DNA from: Candidatus Kerfeldbacteria bacterium RIFCSPHIGHO2_12_FULL_48_17
GTDB taxonomy: Bacteria; Patescibacteriota; Patescibacteriia; HO2-48-17
Length of the DNA stretch: 35,907 bases
NCBI GenBank assembly: GCA_001818775.1
Contig: MHKD01000041.1
Coordinates: 1 to 35,907 of the forward strand
Direction: 5' to 3'
Positions 24,473 through 32,324 of this stretch are shown here, one piece after another. Each line of letters begins with the position of its first letter. The first letter of the stretch is position 1. The notes beneath the pieces are model-generated. The model did no database searches. It had not been told where the DNA came from and saw only the letters and a list, made by a program, of their open reading frames with translations. A program made the translations under genes and the position numbers.

Positions 24473-24535
24473 CACAGTTTGCGGTGGCAGGCGTAAAGTG
24501 GTAGAGTAATCAGCATATTTCTGTGGAGCTATCTC

Positions 24536-24697
24536 AGTAACTGTCTCATATCTCCGTATTCTGCTGCAAAATTGAAATTTCGGCTGCAAAAAATTCAGAT
24601 TTCGTCAGCATAGTAGTCACTATTCCTCCTCAATCTTCATTTTTTTCGCTCGAAATTTCAATTTTTCGCTACGAAAGAGAGATATTAGACAGTTACT
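24536..24697 (+). mobile_element. Element C1, 162-bp inverted-repeat element
   Basis: The ends AGTAACTGTCTCATATCTC and GAGATATTAGACAGTTACT are inverted repeats with one mismatch. Subterminal CTGCTGCAA and CGCTACGAAAGA and the core CTATTCCTCCTCAATCTTCA (24620 on) place it with the B elements. Its reverse complement is nearly identical to C2 at 29155. It ends 22 bases before the secA ATG, so the secA leader is largely element-derived. Confidence 0.88.
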
Positions 24698-24719
24698 CAA
24701 ATTAAGCACAAAGCGCCGT

Positions 24720-27521
24720 ATGTCCATACTCAAAAAAATATTCGGGGATCCCAGTGTGAAAGCAGTGAAGGAATTCAGTAAAAAGATTGCCAAAATCAAT
24801 GAGCTCGAACCAGCGGTGGCCGGGCTCGGAGATGAGCAGCTCAAGGGTAAAACCCAGGCATTTCGCGAGAGATTAAAGAAGGGCGAGAAACTAGATGATA
24901 TGCTCTTTGAGGCTTTTGCCGTCGTCCGCGAAGCAGCCAAGCGCAGTCTGGGCCAAAGGCACTACGATGTTCAGCTCATAGCCGGACTGGCTTTGCATGA
25001 CAGAAACATTGCTGAAATGAAAACAGGCGAAGGCAAAACGCTGGCGGCAACACTCACGTTGTACGCAAATGCGCTGGAAGGAAAGGGTACGCATTTGGTA
25101 ACGGTAAATGATTACCTAGCCAGACGCGACGCTGATTGGATGGGGCGTATTTTTCATGCGCTTGGGTTGTCAGTGGGCTGTTTACAAAATCAGGGCATAT
25201 CCTACATTTTTGATCCTGAAGCGCGCGTCAAGGAAGAAAAAGACCGGGAAGAAAATACCGAAGACAGGACAGAAGAAATCGCACAGCTTTCTTTTAAGGT
25301 GGATATGGAAAATCTGCGCGCCGTATCGCGCCGTGAAGCCTACGCCGCTGATATTACCTACGGAACCAACAACGAATTCGGCTTTGATTATCTGCGTGAT
25401 AATATGGTGCAAAACCTGGCGGACAAAGTCCAGCGGGGTTTGCATTTTGCCATCATTGATGAAGTTGACAGTATCCTCATTGATGAAGCCAGGACGCCGC
25501 TTATCATTTCCGCGCCGGCCGAGAAAGCGACCGACAAATACTATGAATTTGCGAAAATGGTCAACACGCTCGATGTTGATAAGCACTACAATGTGGATGA
25601 GAAAATGAATTCCGTGGCTCTGACCCAGGAAGGCATTGATGCCGTGGAAAAGGCGCTGGGCCAAAAAGATCTCTATCAGGAGGGTGGTATTGAAGAAATT
25701 CATCATATAGAACAGGCCCTCAAAGCCAAGGCGTTGTTCCGGCTTGATAAGGAATACGTCATCAAAGACGGCGAAATCGTCATCGTTGACGAATTCACCG
25801 GTCGGCTGATGTTTGGTCGCAGATTTTCCGAAGGGCTGCACCAGGCGATAGAAGCGAAAGAAGGGGTGGAAATTAAACAGGAATCTCTGACGCTCGCCAC
25901 CATCACGTTGCAAAATCTGTTCCGCATGTATGAAAAAATCGGGGGCATGACGGGTACGGCGGAAACAGAAGCCGAAGAGTTCGGAAAAATTTACGGGCTC
26001 GACGTGGTGGTTATACCAACGCACCGGCAGATTGCGCGGCAGGACCACAACGATAAAATTTACAAAACAGAACTCGGTAAACTCAAAGCCGTGGTGCAGG
26101 AAATAAAACGTAAGCACGAAGCGGGTCAACCGGTGTTGGTCGGCACCATTTCCATCGAGAAAAATGAAATACTGGGAGCGCTCCTGCAAAGGGAGGGTAT
26201 AGTGCACGAACTCTTAAACGCCAAAAACCATGAGCGCGAAGGTCAGATTATCGCCCAAGCCGGACGGCCGGGCGCCGTCACCGTGGCTACCAATATGGCC
26301 GGGAGAGGTGTTGATATCGTGCTCGGTGGCAACCCACCCACGAAAGAAGATGCCGATAAGGTCAAAGCAGCCGGCGGACTCATGGTGATTGGCACGGAGC
26401 GCCACGAATCACGGCGCATTGACAATCAGCTGCGCGGTCGTTCAGGTCGCCAGGGGGATAAAGGGCTGTCACAATTTTTCGTCTCGCTTCAGGATGATCT
26501 GATGCGCATTTTTGCATCCGAAAAAATTTCCGGTCTTATGAACAGACTTGGTTTGCCCGAGGATATGCCGATTGAGAACAAACTTATTTCCCGCTCTATT
26601 GAGTCAGCGCAGAAAAAAGTGGAAGGAAGAAATTTCGATATCAGAAAACACCTCGTTGAGTATGACGATGTAATGAATAAACATCGTGAAGTCATCTATA
26701 AAAAACGGAATGACGTGTTGGAGGCTTTCAAAACCGAACCAAAAAAGCTCAAGGAGAAGATTATGGAGATGATGAGCTTGGAGATTGAACATGTGGTGGC
26801 CTTCCATACCGCCATTGAGGACAAGAAAAAAGACTGGAATGTGAAAGAGATCATCGAAACGATGGTAACCATATTTCCCATGTCAGAGGAAGAGCGGAAA
26901 AATATACTGAACAAAAATATTGAACAGCCTCAAGACGTCAATAAGGCCGTTGAACACAGAACTGAGCTTATAAAAGAACTTATCGCCGCGGCTGAAAAAA
27001 GATACGAAGAATTCACAGGAACATTTCCCGATGAAGATACCCTGCGCCGCGTGGAAAAAGATATCCAGTTGCGGGCCATTGATTCGCTCTGGGTTGAGCA
27101 TTTGGATCAGATGACCAGGCTCCGCGAGGGGATTGGACTGCGCGGCTATGGCCAAAAAGATCCGTTGGTCGAATACAAGCGTGAAGCATTTTCACTTTTT
27201 ACTGAGCTCATCAATCAGATACAGCGCCGGGTGGTATATGCATTCTTTAAAATACGGATCAAAGAGCCAAGCAGGGCAGCCAATATCATGAATCAACCGC
27301 GGATCCGTCTCCAGGGAGCCGCAAAGGAGATGAGCAGGGGTGCAGGACAATTTTCCGATACAAAAAATGGCGGAAAAAACGGCGTAGGCGTAGGCGTAAA
27401 ACAAGCGACAACACCAGCCGTAAGCGAAAAATTAAAAACACCGGAAGGAAAGAAGGTCGGCCGCAATGATCCCTGTCCATGCGGGTCGGGAAAAAAGTAC
27501 AAGCGCTGCCACGGAAAGTAA
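24720..27521 (+). CDS. secA: SecA, preprotein translocase ATPase
   Basis: The 933-residue motor has all standard parts: QRHYDVQLIAG, the Walker A MKTGEGKT, VNDYLARRD, the DEAD-like DEVDSILIDEARTPLIIS, TGTAETEAEEF, TNMAGRGVDIVLGG and GRSGRQGD. About 40 extra charged residues (from KEEKDREEN) interrupt the first nucleotide-binding domain, and a Gly/Val-rich linker precedes the C-terminal zinc motif NDPCPCGSGKKYKRC. SecA drives Sec-dependent export at the membrane. There is no visible Shine-Dalgarno, and element C1 ends 22 bases upstream. The own promoter is unclear; TAGAGT near 24500 with a TGG extension is a weak candidate. Confidence 0.96.
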   Translation: MSILKKIFGDPSVKAVKEFSKKIAKINELEPAVAGLGDEQLKGKTQAFRERLKKGEKLDDMLFEAFAVVREAAKRSLGQRHYDVQLIAGLALHDRNIAEMKTGEGKTLAATLTLYANALEGKGTHLVTVNDYLARRDADWMGRIFHALGLSVGCLQNQGISYIFDPEARVKEEKDREENTEDRTEEIAQLSFKVDMENLRAVSRREAYAADITYGTNNEFGFDYLRDNMVQNLADKVQRGLHFAIIDEVDSILIDEARTPLIISAPAEKATDKYYEFAKMVNTLDVDKHYNVDEKMNSVALTQEGIDAVEKALGQKDLYQEGGIEEIHHIEQALKAKALFRLDKEYVIKDGEIVIVDEFTGRLMFGRRFSEGLHQAIEAKEGVEIKQESLTLATITLQNLFRMYEKIGGMTGTAETEAEEFGKIYGLDVVVIPTHRQIARQDHNDKIYKTELGKLKAVVQEIKRKHEAGQPVLVGTISIEKNEILGALLQREGIVHELLNAKNHEREGQIIAQAGRPGAVTVATNMAGRGVDIVLGGNPPTKEDADKVKAAGGLMVIGTERHESRRIDNQLRGRSGRQGDKGLSQFFVSLQDDLMRIFASEKISGLMNRLGLPEDMPIENKLISRSIESAQKKVEGRNFDIRKHLVEYDDVMNKHREVIYKKRNDVLEAFKTEPKKLKEKIMEMMSLEIEHVVAFHTAIEDKKKDWNVKEIIETMVTIFPMSEEERKNILNKNIEQPQDVNKAVEHRTELIKELIAAAEKRYEEFTGTFPDEDTLRRVEKDIQLRAIDSLWVEHLDQMTRLREGIGLRGYGQKDPLVEYKREAFSLFTELINQIQRRVVYAFFKIRIKEPSRAANIMNQPRIRLQGAAKEMSRGAGQFSDTKNGGKNGVGVGVKQATTPAVSEKLKTPEGKKVGRNDPCPCGSGKKYKRCHGK

Positions 27522-27560
27522 AAATTTCGCCAAGATAAAACAAAAAAATACATTTCACCA

Positions 27561-27599
27561 TTGACAGAGATAAGAAAACCTGCTATTATAACGTTATAA
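27561..27599 (+). promoter_or_regulatory. Promoter with overlapping palindromic operator before the L,D-transpeptidase
   Basis: TTGACA (27561-27566) and TATTAT (27584-27589) are 17 bases apart with a TGC just before the -10. The perfect 14-base palindrome TTATAACGTTATAA (27586-27599) covers the -10 and the expected start point near 27596, a classic place for a repressor site. The leader that follows has a stem between GCCG...AGCAG and CTGCT...CGGC. A 24-codon frame (27602-27676) is seen there but is not called as a gene. Confidence 0.7.
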
Positions 27600-27694
27600 C
27601 GATGGAAAAGGCCGCAGAAGCAGGAAACATCAAAATAATGTCACTGCTCCGGCTCCGAAAAATAAAAACAAAATAACAATTGAACGGAGGAAGT

Positions 27695-29155
27695 ATGAAG
27701 TCATATTTTTTCTATAATCCCAAGCGAATTTTTGGTGCCGCAATTTTAACCATGATCACGCTCATGCCTGTGGGTGTTCATGCTTCGGAAACGCGCGCGC
27801 CGGAAGTTCGCATTTTTCGTTCGGCTGATCATGCCCAGCAAACTTCCTTCTACGCCTATGATCAGGGTTTTCGCGGTGGCGCAGATGTTGCCTTTGGCGA
27901 CTTTGGCGGTGACGGCGTCTATGAAATGGTAACAGGTCCAGGCACCGGTGGTGGCCCCGACATCCGTTTGTTTCGTGCAGACGGATCTTTTATTACCCAT
28001 TTTTTGGCGTACGAACCGAACTTTAACAAAGGCGTAAAAGTGGCGACCGGTGATCTTGATGGTGACGGTAAAGATGAAATCGTCACCGGCACGCGCACCG
28101 GCGGCGGTCCGTATATCCGGATTTTTGATGGGAACGGTATGCCGAAATTCACTCCAGGATTTTACGCATTTGATCCAAAGTACCATGGTGGTGTGGATAT
28201 TGCCGTTGGCGACATTGACGGTGATGGTACCGACGATATTATTATCGCGACCGGACAGGAAGCTCTGGCCCATGTGAAAGTGTACAACCGTTTCGGATAT
28301 CCGATGACCGACTCCGAATTTCATCCATTTGACTGGAATTTCCAGGGTGGCATTTCCGTTGCCGCGGCTAACGTGGATGGTGGTCCGGAAGATGAAATCA
28401 TTATGGGTGTGGCAGCGTATGGGCAATCATGGGTAAAGGTTTACAAAACTAATCGGGAACAAACGGTGCTTGGGAACTGGAAAGTCTTTGCTGACGATTT
28501 TACCGGCGGTGTGAATGTGGCGGGCGGAGATGTTGATAATGACGGTATGGATGAGGTGCTCGTCGGCGTGGGTGCCAACGGCAGTTCACACATCCGCGTG
28601 TTTGAAGGATATGGAAGGGAAATCGGTGGCGCCTTCTTTGCCTATGAAAATGAATATCAGGGTGGGGTATTTCTTGATGCGCAGGATCTTAACGGTGATG
28701 GTGGAGCGGAAATTATAACCGGTCCAAATCGATTCATCGCAACGTTCGGTGTTGATGACCGACCGGACCTGGCGCAGTATGCAAAATATATTGATATTAA
28801 TATCAGTGAGCAGAAACTCTATGCCTTTGAAAACGGGAAGCTCGTCAGGTCATTCCTCATCTCTTCGGGAATTCCGGGCTTTGAATCTCCGCGCGGTGAA
28901 TTCGAAGTCTTCCGAAAACTTCTCAATCATGATTACCGCTGGACATACGGCGGAAACCTCAGTTACCTGAGTTATAACATCCCGAACGTAAAGTACAATC
29001 TGAACTTTACCCCAAACTACTATATCCACTATGCTTACTGGCATAATGACTTCGGGAAAAAGAAAAGTCATGGCTGTATCAACGTTGATCTCACCAATTC
29101 GGAATGGATCTATAACTGGGCGCCGGTCGGAACCAAAGTCAAAATACATGACTAA
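27695..29155 (+). CDS. Secreted VCBS/FG-GAP beta-propeller L,D-transpeptidase
   Basis: ATG 27695 is preceded by GGAGG at 27686-27690, the clearest Shine-Dalgarno in the window. The 486-residue product has a signal peptide (RIFGAAILTMITLMPVGVHASE) and then six FG-GAP-like repeats, each with a variant of GDLDGDGKDEIVTG followed by a strand such as IRIF. DxDGDG loops probably bind calcium and the repeats would close a propeller. From about residue 362 a YkuD domain follows, ending with SHGCINVDL, whose Cys (about 461) is catalytic. It should make 3-3 peptide cross-links or attach proteins to the wall, with the propeller as a binding module. Element C2 begins with the last base of the TAA stop. 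Confidence 0.88.
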   Translation: MKSYFFYNPKRIFGAAILTMITLMPVGVHASETRAPEVRIFRSADHAQQTSFYAYDQGFRGGADVAFGDFGGDGVYEMVTGPGTGGGPDIRLFRADGSFITHFLAYEPNFNKGVKVATGDLDGDGKDEIVTGTRTGGGPYIRIFDGNGMPKFTPGFYAFDPKYHGGVDIAVGDIDGDGTDDIIIATGQEALAHVKVYNRFGYPMTDSEFHPFDWNFQGGISVAAANVDGGPEDEIIMGVAAYGQSWVKVYKTNREQTVLGNWKVFADDFTGGVNVAGGDVDNDGMDEVLVGVGANGSSHIRVFEGYGREIGGAFFAYENEYQGGVFLDAQDLNGDGGAEIITGPNRFIATFGVDDRPDLAQYAKYIDINISEQKLYAFENGKLVRSFLISSGIPGFESPRGEFEVFRKLLNHDYRWTYGGNLSYLSYNIPNVKYNLNFTPNYYIHYAYWHNDFGKKKSHGCINVDLTNSEWIYNWAPVGTKVKIHD

Positions 29156-29316
29156 GTAACTGTCTAATATCTCTCTTTCGTTGCGAAAAATTGAAATTTC
29201 GAGCGAAAGAAATGAAGATTGAGGAGGAATAGTGACTACTATGCTGACGAAATCTGAATTTTTTGCAGCCGAAATTTCAATTTTGCAGCAGAATACGGAG
29301 ATATTAGACAGTTACT
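29155..29316 (-). mobile_element. Element C2, 162-bp inverted-repeat element, opposite orientation
   Basis: The ends AGTAACTGTCTAATATCTC and GAGATATTAGACAGTTACT are perfect inverted repeats. Compared with the reverse complement of C1, I find about three differences in 162 bases. The first A completes the TAA stop of the L,D-transpeptidase gene. On the + strand the core reads ATGAAGATTGAGGAGGAATA, with a GGAGG that could serve a short frame ending just outside the element (29232-29318). Confidence 0.88.
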
Positions 29317-29380
29317 AACGCCTCAAACATGACCTGGCTTCGCTGACCAATATAAAAAATATGCACAATCGCATCATAGG

Positions 29381-29412
29381 AAAACCGCCTTAATCAGGCG
29401 GTTTTGGTTTTG
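29381..29412 (+). terminator. Rho-independent terminator after the L,D-transpeptidase
   Basis: AAAACCGCC (29381-29389) and GGCGGTTTT (29397-29405) form a perfect 9-bp stem followed by GGTTTTG. It lies 64 bases after C2 and probably belonged directly behind the transpeptidase gene before the insertion. Confidence 0.85.
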
Positions 29413-29445
29413 AAGAATACCAAGCCGCAGGGGTCCGGTTTTACT

Positions 29446-29474
29446 TTGACCACACCATGGTTCTTCGTTATACT
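29446..29474 (+). promoter_or_regulatory. Sigma-70 promoter of secDF
   Basis: TTGACC (29446-29451) and TATACT (29469-29474) lie 17 bases apart. The start is expected near 29481, giving a leader of about 29 bases with GGTGA at 29499-29503 as a weak Shine-Dalgarno. Confidence 0.8.
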
Positions 29475-29509
29475 AGATGAATGTCTTATTTTGTTTTTGG
29501 TGAAAACGT

Positions 29510-31246
29510 ATGACACAGCGTCGAAAAGTATGGTTGACCACCGTAATAATCCTGGTTATTACCGTTCTGGCGGTTCTTGTTGACGTGCCGAAAGGTCCGG
29601 ATATTCACATGAGCAGCCTGTCGCGGGAGCTGAAGGTGCGCCTTGGTCTTGATCTTCAGGGTGGCACCAGCCTGACCTATGAAGCCGATGTTTCCCATGT
29701 CGGTGATGCGGACAAAGAAGAAAGTATGGCCGGCTTGCGCGATGTTGTTGAACGTCGGGTGAATCAATTTGGCGTCAGTGAGCCGGTGGTGCGCGTGAGC
29801 AGGGTCGGCGATAGCCAGCGCCTGATAGTGGAATTGCCGGGTATTACGGATGTGAATGCGGCCATACAGGAAATCGGGGAAACACCACTGCTCGAATTCC
29901 GCGAGGAAGAAGCGCCGAAAGAAAAGACCGAAGAAGAAAAAGTCCAAATCCGCACCAAGAACGAAGAGCAGCGCGTCAAGGCTGAAGATGTTTTGCAAAA
30001 GGCACTCACCGAAGGAGCTGATTTTTCGGCACTTGCGCAGGAATTCAGCGAAGATCCGGGCAGTAAAGACAAAGGCGGCGATCTTGATTTTGCCGGAAAA
30101 GGGCTGTTCGATCCGGCCTTTGAAGAAGCGCTCTTCAGTGAAGAGGCCACGGTCGGACAGGTTATCCCGCGTCTGGTCGAGAGTTCATTCGGTTATCATA
30201 TAATAAAAATCACTGACAAGCGAGAAGTGAACGCGGCTGCGGATGCCGTGGGAGACAGCGCTGAGCCGGGTGGCATACAACCAGAGGTGCGGGCAAGTCA
30301 TATACTTTTGCTTACGGAATCAGAAGAAACCCAGCCACCATTATATCCTAATTACGTCAACACCGGACTCAACGGCGAGCATCTCGTCAAGGCTCAGGTG
30401 GGCTTTAGCGGTAATGGGACAGCGGGTGGGATCAACGAGCCGCAGGTACAGCTCAACTTCAATGAAGAAGGAAAAAAGCTTTTTGCCGAAATCACCGAAA
30501 GAAACATCAACAAAACCGTAGCCATTTACCTTGATGGCACACCGATAAGCACCCCGGTCGTGAATGCCGCCATACCAACCGGAGAAGCAGTCATTACCGG
30601 ATCTTTTACAGTAGATGAAGCCAAAGAATTGGCCAGGCGACTGAATGCCGGTGCCCTGCCGGTACCAATAAGCCTGGTAAATCAGGAGAATGTCGGCCCG
30701 TCACTGGGCGAAATATCGCTGCAAACCAGCCTTTTTGCCGGCATTATAGGTCTGGTGGCGCTGTCACTCTTTATGATCGTCTATTACCGCTTACCCGGTT
30801 TGGTGGCGGTCATTGCTCTCCTTATATACAGTCTGATAACATTGGCGCTCTTCAAACTCATCCCCGTAACGCTCAGTCTGGCCGGCATAGCAGGTTTTGT
30901 CCTTTCCATAGGTATGGCGGTTGACGCGAATGTGCTGATTTTTGAACGTCTTAAAGAGGAATTCCGATCCGGAAAACCACTGGTAAGTTCCATTGAAGAT
31001 GGTTTTGCTCGGGCCTGGCCGTCTATCCGCGACTCCAACCTGTCTTCACTGATCACCTGTTTTATTCTCGGTACTTTTTCCACCAGCCTGATTAAGGGAT
31101 TTGCCATTACGCTCGCCCTGGGCATTGGTGTGAGTATGTTTTCGGCAATAACGATAACCAGAACGTTTATGCGAATCATTGCCATTTGGCTGCCGGAAAA
31201 ACATGTGAAGATCCTTTTTGGGGTCGAAAAAATTCATCAAAAGTAA
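29510..31246 (+). CDS. secD: SecD with an inserted parvulin-type PPIase domain
   Basis: The 578-residue protein has an N-terminal membrane segment (residues 9-25), GLDLQGG at 46-52, the P1 region, and five C-terminal membrane segments with GFVLSIGMAVDANVLIFERLKEE. Between TPLLEF (about 130) and NTGLNGEHL (about 284) it carries an insert. It has parvulin hallmarks: EGADFSALAQEFSEDPGS (168-185), KGGDLDFAGKGLF (188-200), and SSFGYHIIKI (225-234), then RASHILL at 261-267, which in ordinary parvulins is the first strand. SecDF uses the proton gradient to help export. A built-in PPIase could act on emerging substrates. secF follows after 4 bases. Confidence 0.92.
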   Translation: MTQRRKVWLTTVIILVITVLAVLVDVPKGPDIHMSSLSRELKVRLGLDLQGGTSLTYEADVSHVGDADKEESMAGLRDVVERRVNQFGVSEPVVRVSRVGDSQRLIVELPGITDVNAAIQEIGETPLLEFREEEAPKEKTEEEKVQIRTKNEEQRVKAEDVLQKALTEGADFSALAQEFSEDPGSKDKGGDLDFAGKGLFDPAFEEALFSEEATVGQVIPRLVESSFGYHIIKITDKREVNAAADAVGDSAEPGGIQPEVRASHILLLTESEETQPPLYPNYVNTGLNGEHLVKAQVGFSGNGTAGGINEPQVQLNFNEEGKKLFAEITERNINKTVAIYLDGTPISTPVVNAAIPTGEAVITGSFTVDEAKELARRLNAGALPVPISLVNQENVGPSLGEISLQTSLFAGIIGLVALSLFMIVYYRLPGLVAVIALLIYSLITLALFKLIPVTLSLAGIAGFVLSIGMAVDANVLIFERLKEEFRSGKPLVSSIEDGFARAWPSIRDSNLSSLITCFILGTFSTSLIKGFAITLALGIGVSMFSAITITRTFMRIIAIWLPEKHVKILFGVEKIHQK

Positions 31247-31250
31247 ATGT

Positions 31251-32144
31251 ATGTATAATATACTGCGTTTCGAAAAGTTACTCATCGGTATTTCCATCGG
31301 CCTGGCGGTGTTGAGCGCTGTTTCTTTGGCTGTATGGGGGCTGAAGCTGGGCATAGATTTCACCGGCGGCACACAAATGCGTGTGAGTTTTTCGGAACAG
31401 AGGCCCGAAATCGAAAGCGTGAAAAGCAGTTTACAAACGCTCGAACTCGGCGACGTCAGCGTGCAGCCGACAGAAGAAAAGGAATACATACTCAAACTCA
31501 AACCCATTGATAACGACACCCGGCAAAAGGTTCTTGAAAACCTGAACACTGCGTTTCCCGGCACGCAGGAAACGAGCTTTGAGTCCATCGGGCCGAGCGT
31601 GGGCGCGGAGCTGAAAAGCAAAGCGATAAAGGCCATCATCATCGTGTTGGTCGCCATTGTTCTCTTTATTACCTGGGCGTTTCGGAAAACTTCCAAAGGG
31701 CCTGTGCCTTCCTGGGTATATGGCATGGCGGCTATTATCGCCCTGGCGCATGATATATTTATAACCACCGGTATTTTCAGCTTCCTTACGTGGTGGAAGG
31801 GGATAGAGGTTGACAGTCTCTTTATAACGGCATTACTCACCATTCTCGGTTTTTCGGTGCACGATACCATTGTGGTATTTGATCGCATTCGTGAACACCT
31901 GAAAACGTCGAGTAGCAGCTTCCGTGAAATCATCAACGAAAGTATCAACAGTACCATGATGCGGTCACTGAACACTTCTCTTGCCACCCTTCTGGTTTTA
32001 TTGGCGCTGTTTATTTTTGGCGGTGCCTCCATTCAGTATTTCGTGCTGACCCTCATTATCGGCATCATTCTGGGAACCTATTCTTCCATTTTCATTGCCA
32101 GCCCACTGCTGCTGGTGTTCCAGAAATTCCTGAAGCGGTCTTAG
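31251..32144 (+). CDS. secF: SecF, preprotein translocase subunit
   Basis: I start at ATG 31251 (MYNILRFEKLL), 4 bases after the secD stop; a TTG start upstream would overlap secD and is not needed. The 297-residue protein has six membrane segments, with GIDFTGGTQMRV near the first periplasmic strand, ALAHDIFITTGIF and GFSVHDTIVVFDRIRE, which are typical of SecF. It forms a complex with SecD. The TAG stop is formed with AG from a remnant of a C-type repeat (32143). Confidence 0.95.
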   Translation: MYNILRFEKLLIGISIGLAVLSAVSLAVWGLKLGIDFTGGTQMRVSFSEQRPEIESVKSSLQTLELGDVSVQPTEEKEYILKLKPIDNDTRQKVLENLNTAFPGTQETSFESIGPSVGAELKSKAIKAIIIVLVAIVLFITWAFRKTSKGPVPSWVYGMAAIIALAHDIFITTGIFSFLTWWKGIEVDSLFITALLTILGFSVHDTIVVFDRIREHLKTSSSSFREIINESINSTMMRSLNTSLATLLVLLALFIFGGASIQYFVLTLIIGIILGTYSSIFIASPLLLVFQKFLKRS

Positions 32145-32165
32145 TAACTGTCTCATAGCTTCGTA
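32143..32165 (+). repeat. C-type element remnant (C3), one end only
   Basis: AGTAACTGTCTCATAG and CTTCGTA match the left end of C1 at 21 of 23 positions by eye. No core or second end follows. The first AG completes the secF stop TAG. It may be a decayed insertion or a solo end. Confidence 0.55.
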
Positions 32166-32195
32166 GCCTGCTTTTGGTGCCAAAGTCAGGTAAGA

Positions 32196-32220
32196 AACCC
32201 CTTGCTGAAGGGCTTTTTTT
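32196..32220 (+). terminator. Rho-independent terminator after secF
   Basis: CCCTT (32199-32203) and AAGGG (32208-32212) with a GCTG loop are followed by C and seven T. A second small hairpin around CCTG...CAGG precedes it. Confidence 0.85.
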
Positions 32221-32257
32221 GTTGACAAAAGCTGCTAAAATTGGCCTAAAAAATTGC

Positions 32258-32286
32258 TTGACACAAAAAGTAAGATATGCTATATT
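32258..32286 (+). promoter_or_regulatory. Near-consensus sigma-70 promoter of the sigma-4/HARE-HTH gene
   Basis: TTGACA (32258-32263), 17 bases, TATATT (32281-32286). The boxes and the spacing are the same as at rnpB, so strong constitutive expression is expected. The start is near 32293, about 30 bases before ATG 32325. Confidence 0.85.
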
Positions 32287-32324
32287 GATTCAATGAATTT
32301 TTGAAGATTCAGCCAAATAATTTT

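Noticed and set aside
27378-27398. Short tandem repeat GGCGTA inside secA
   Set aside because: It encodes a Gly-Val linker before the zinc motif and is in frame, so it looks like ordinary linker variation.
27602-27676. 24-codon frame in the leader of the L,D-transpeptidase
   Set aside because: It would start within a few bases of the transcription start with no ribosome site, and the bases also form a hairpin. A leader peptide cannot be excluded, but nothing supports it.
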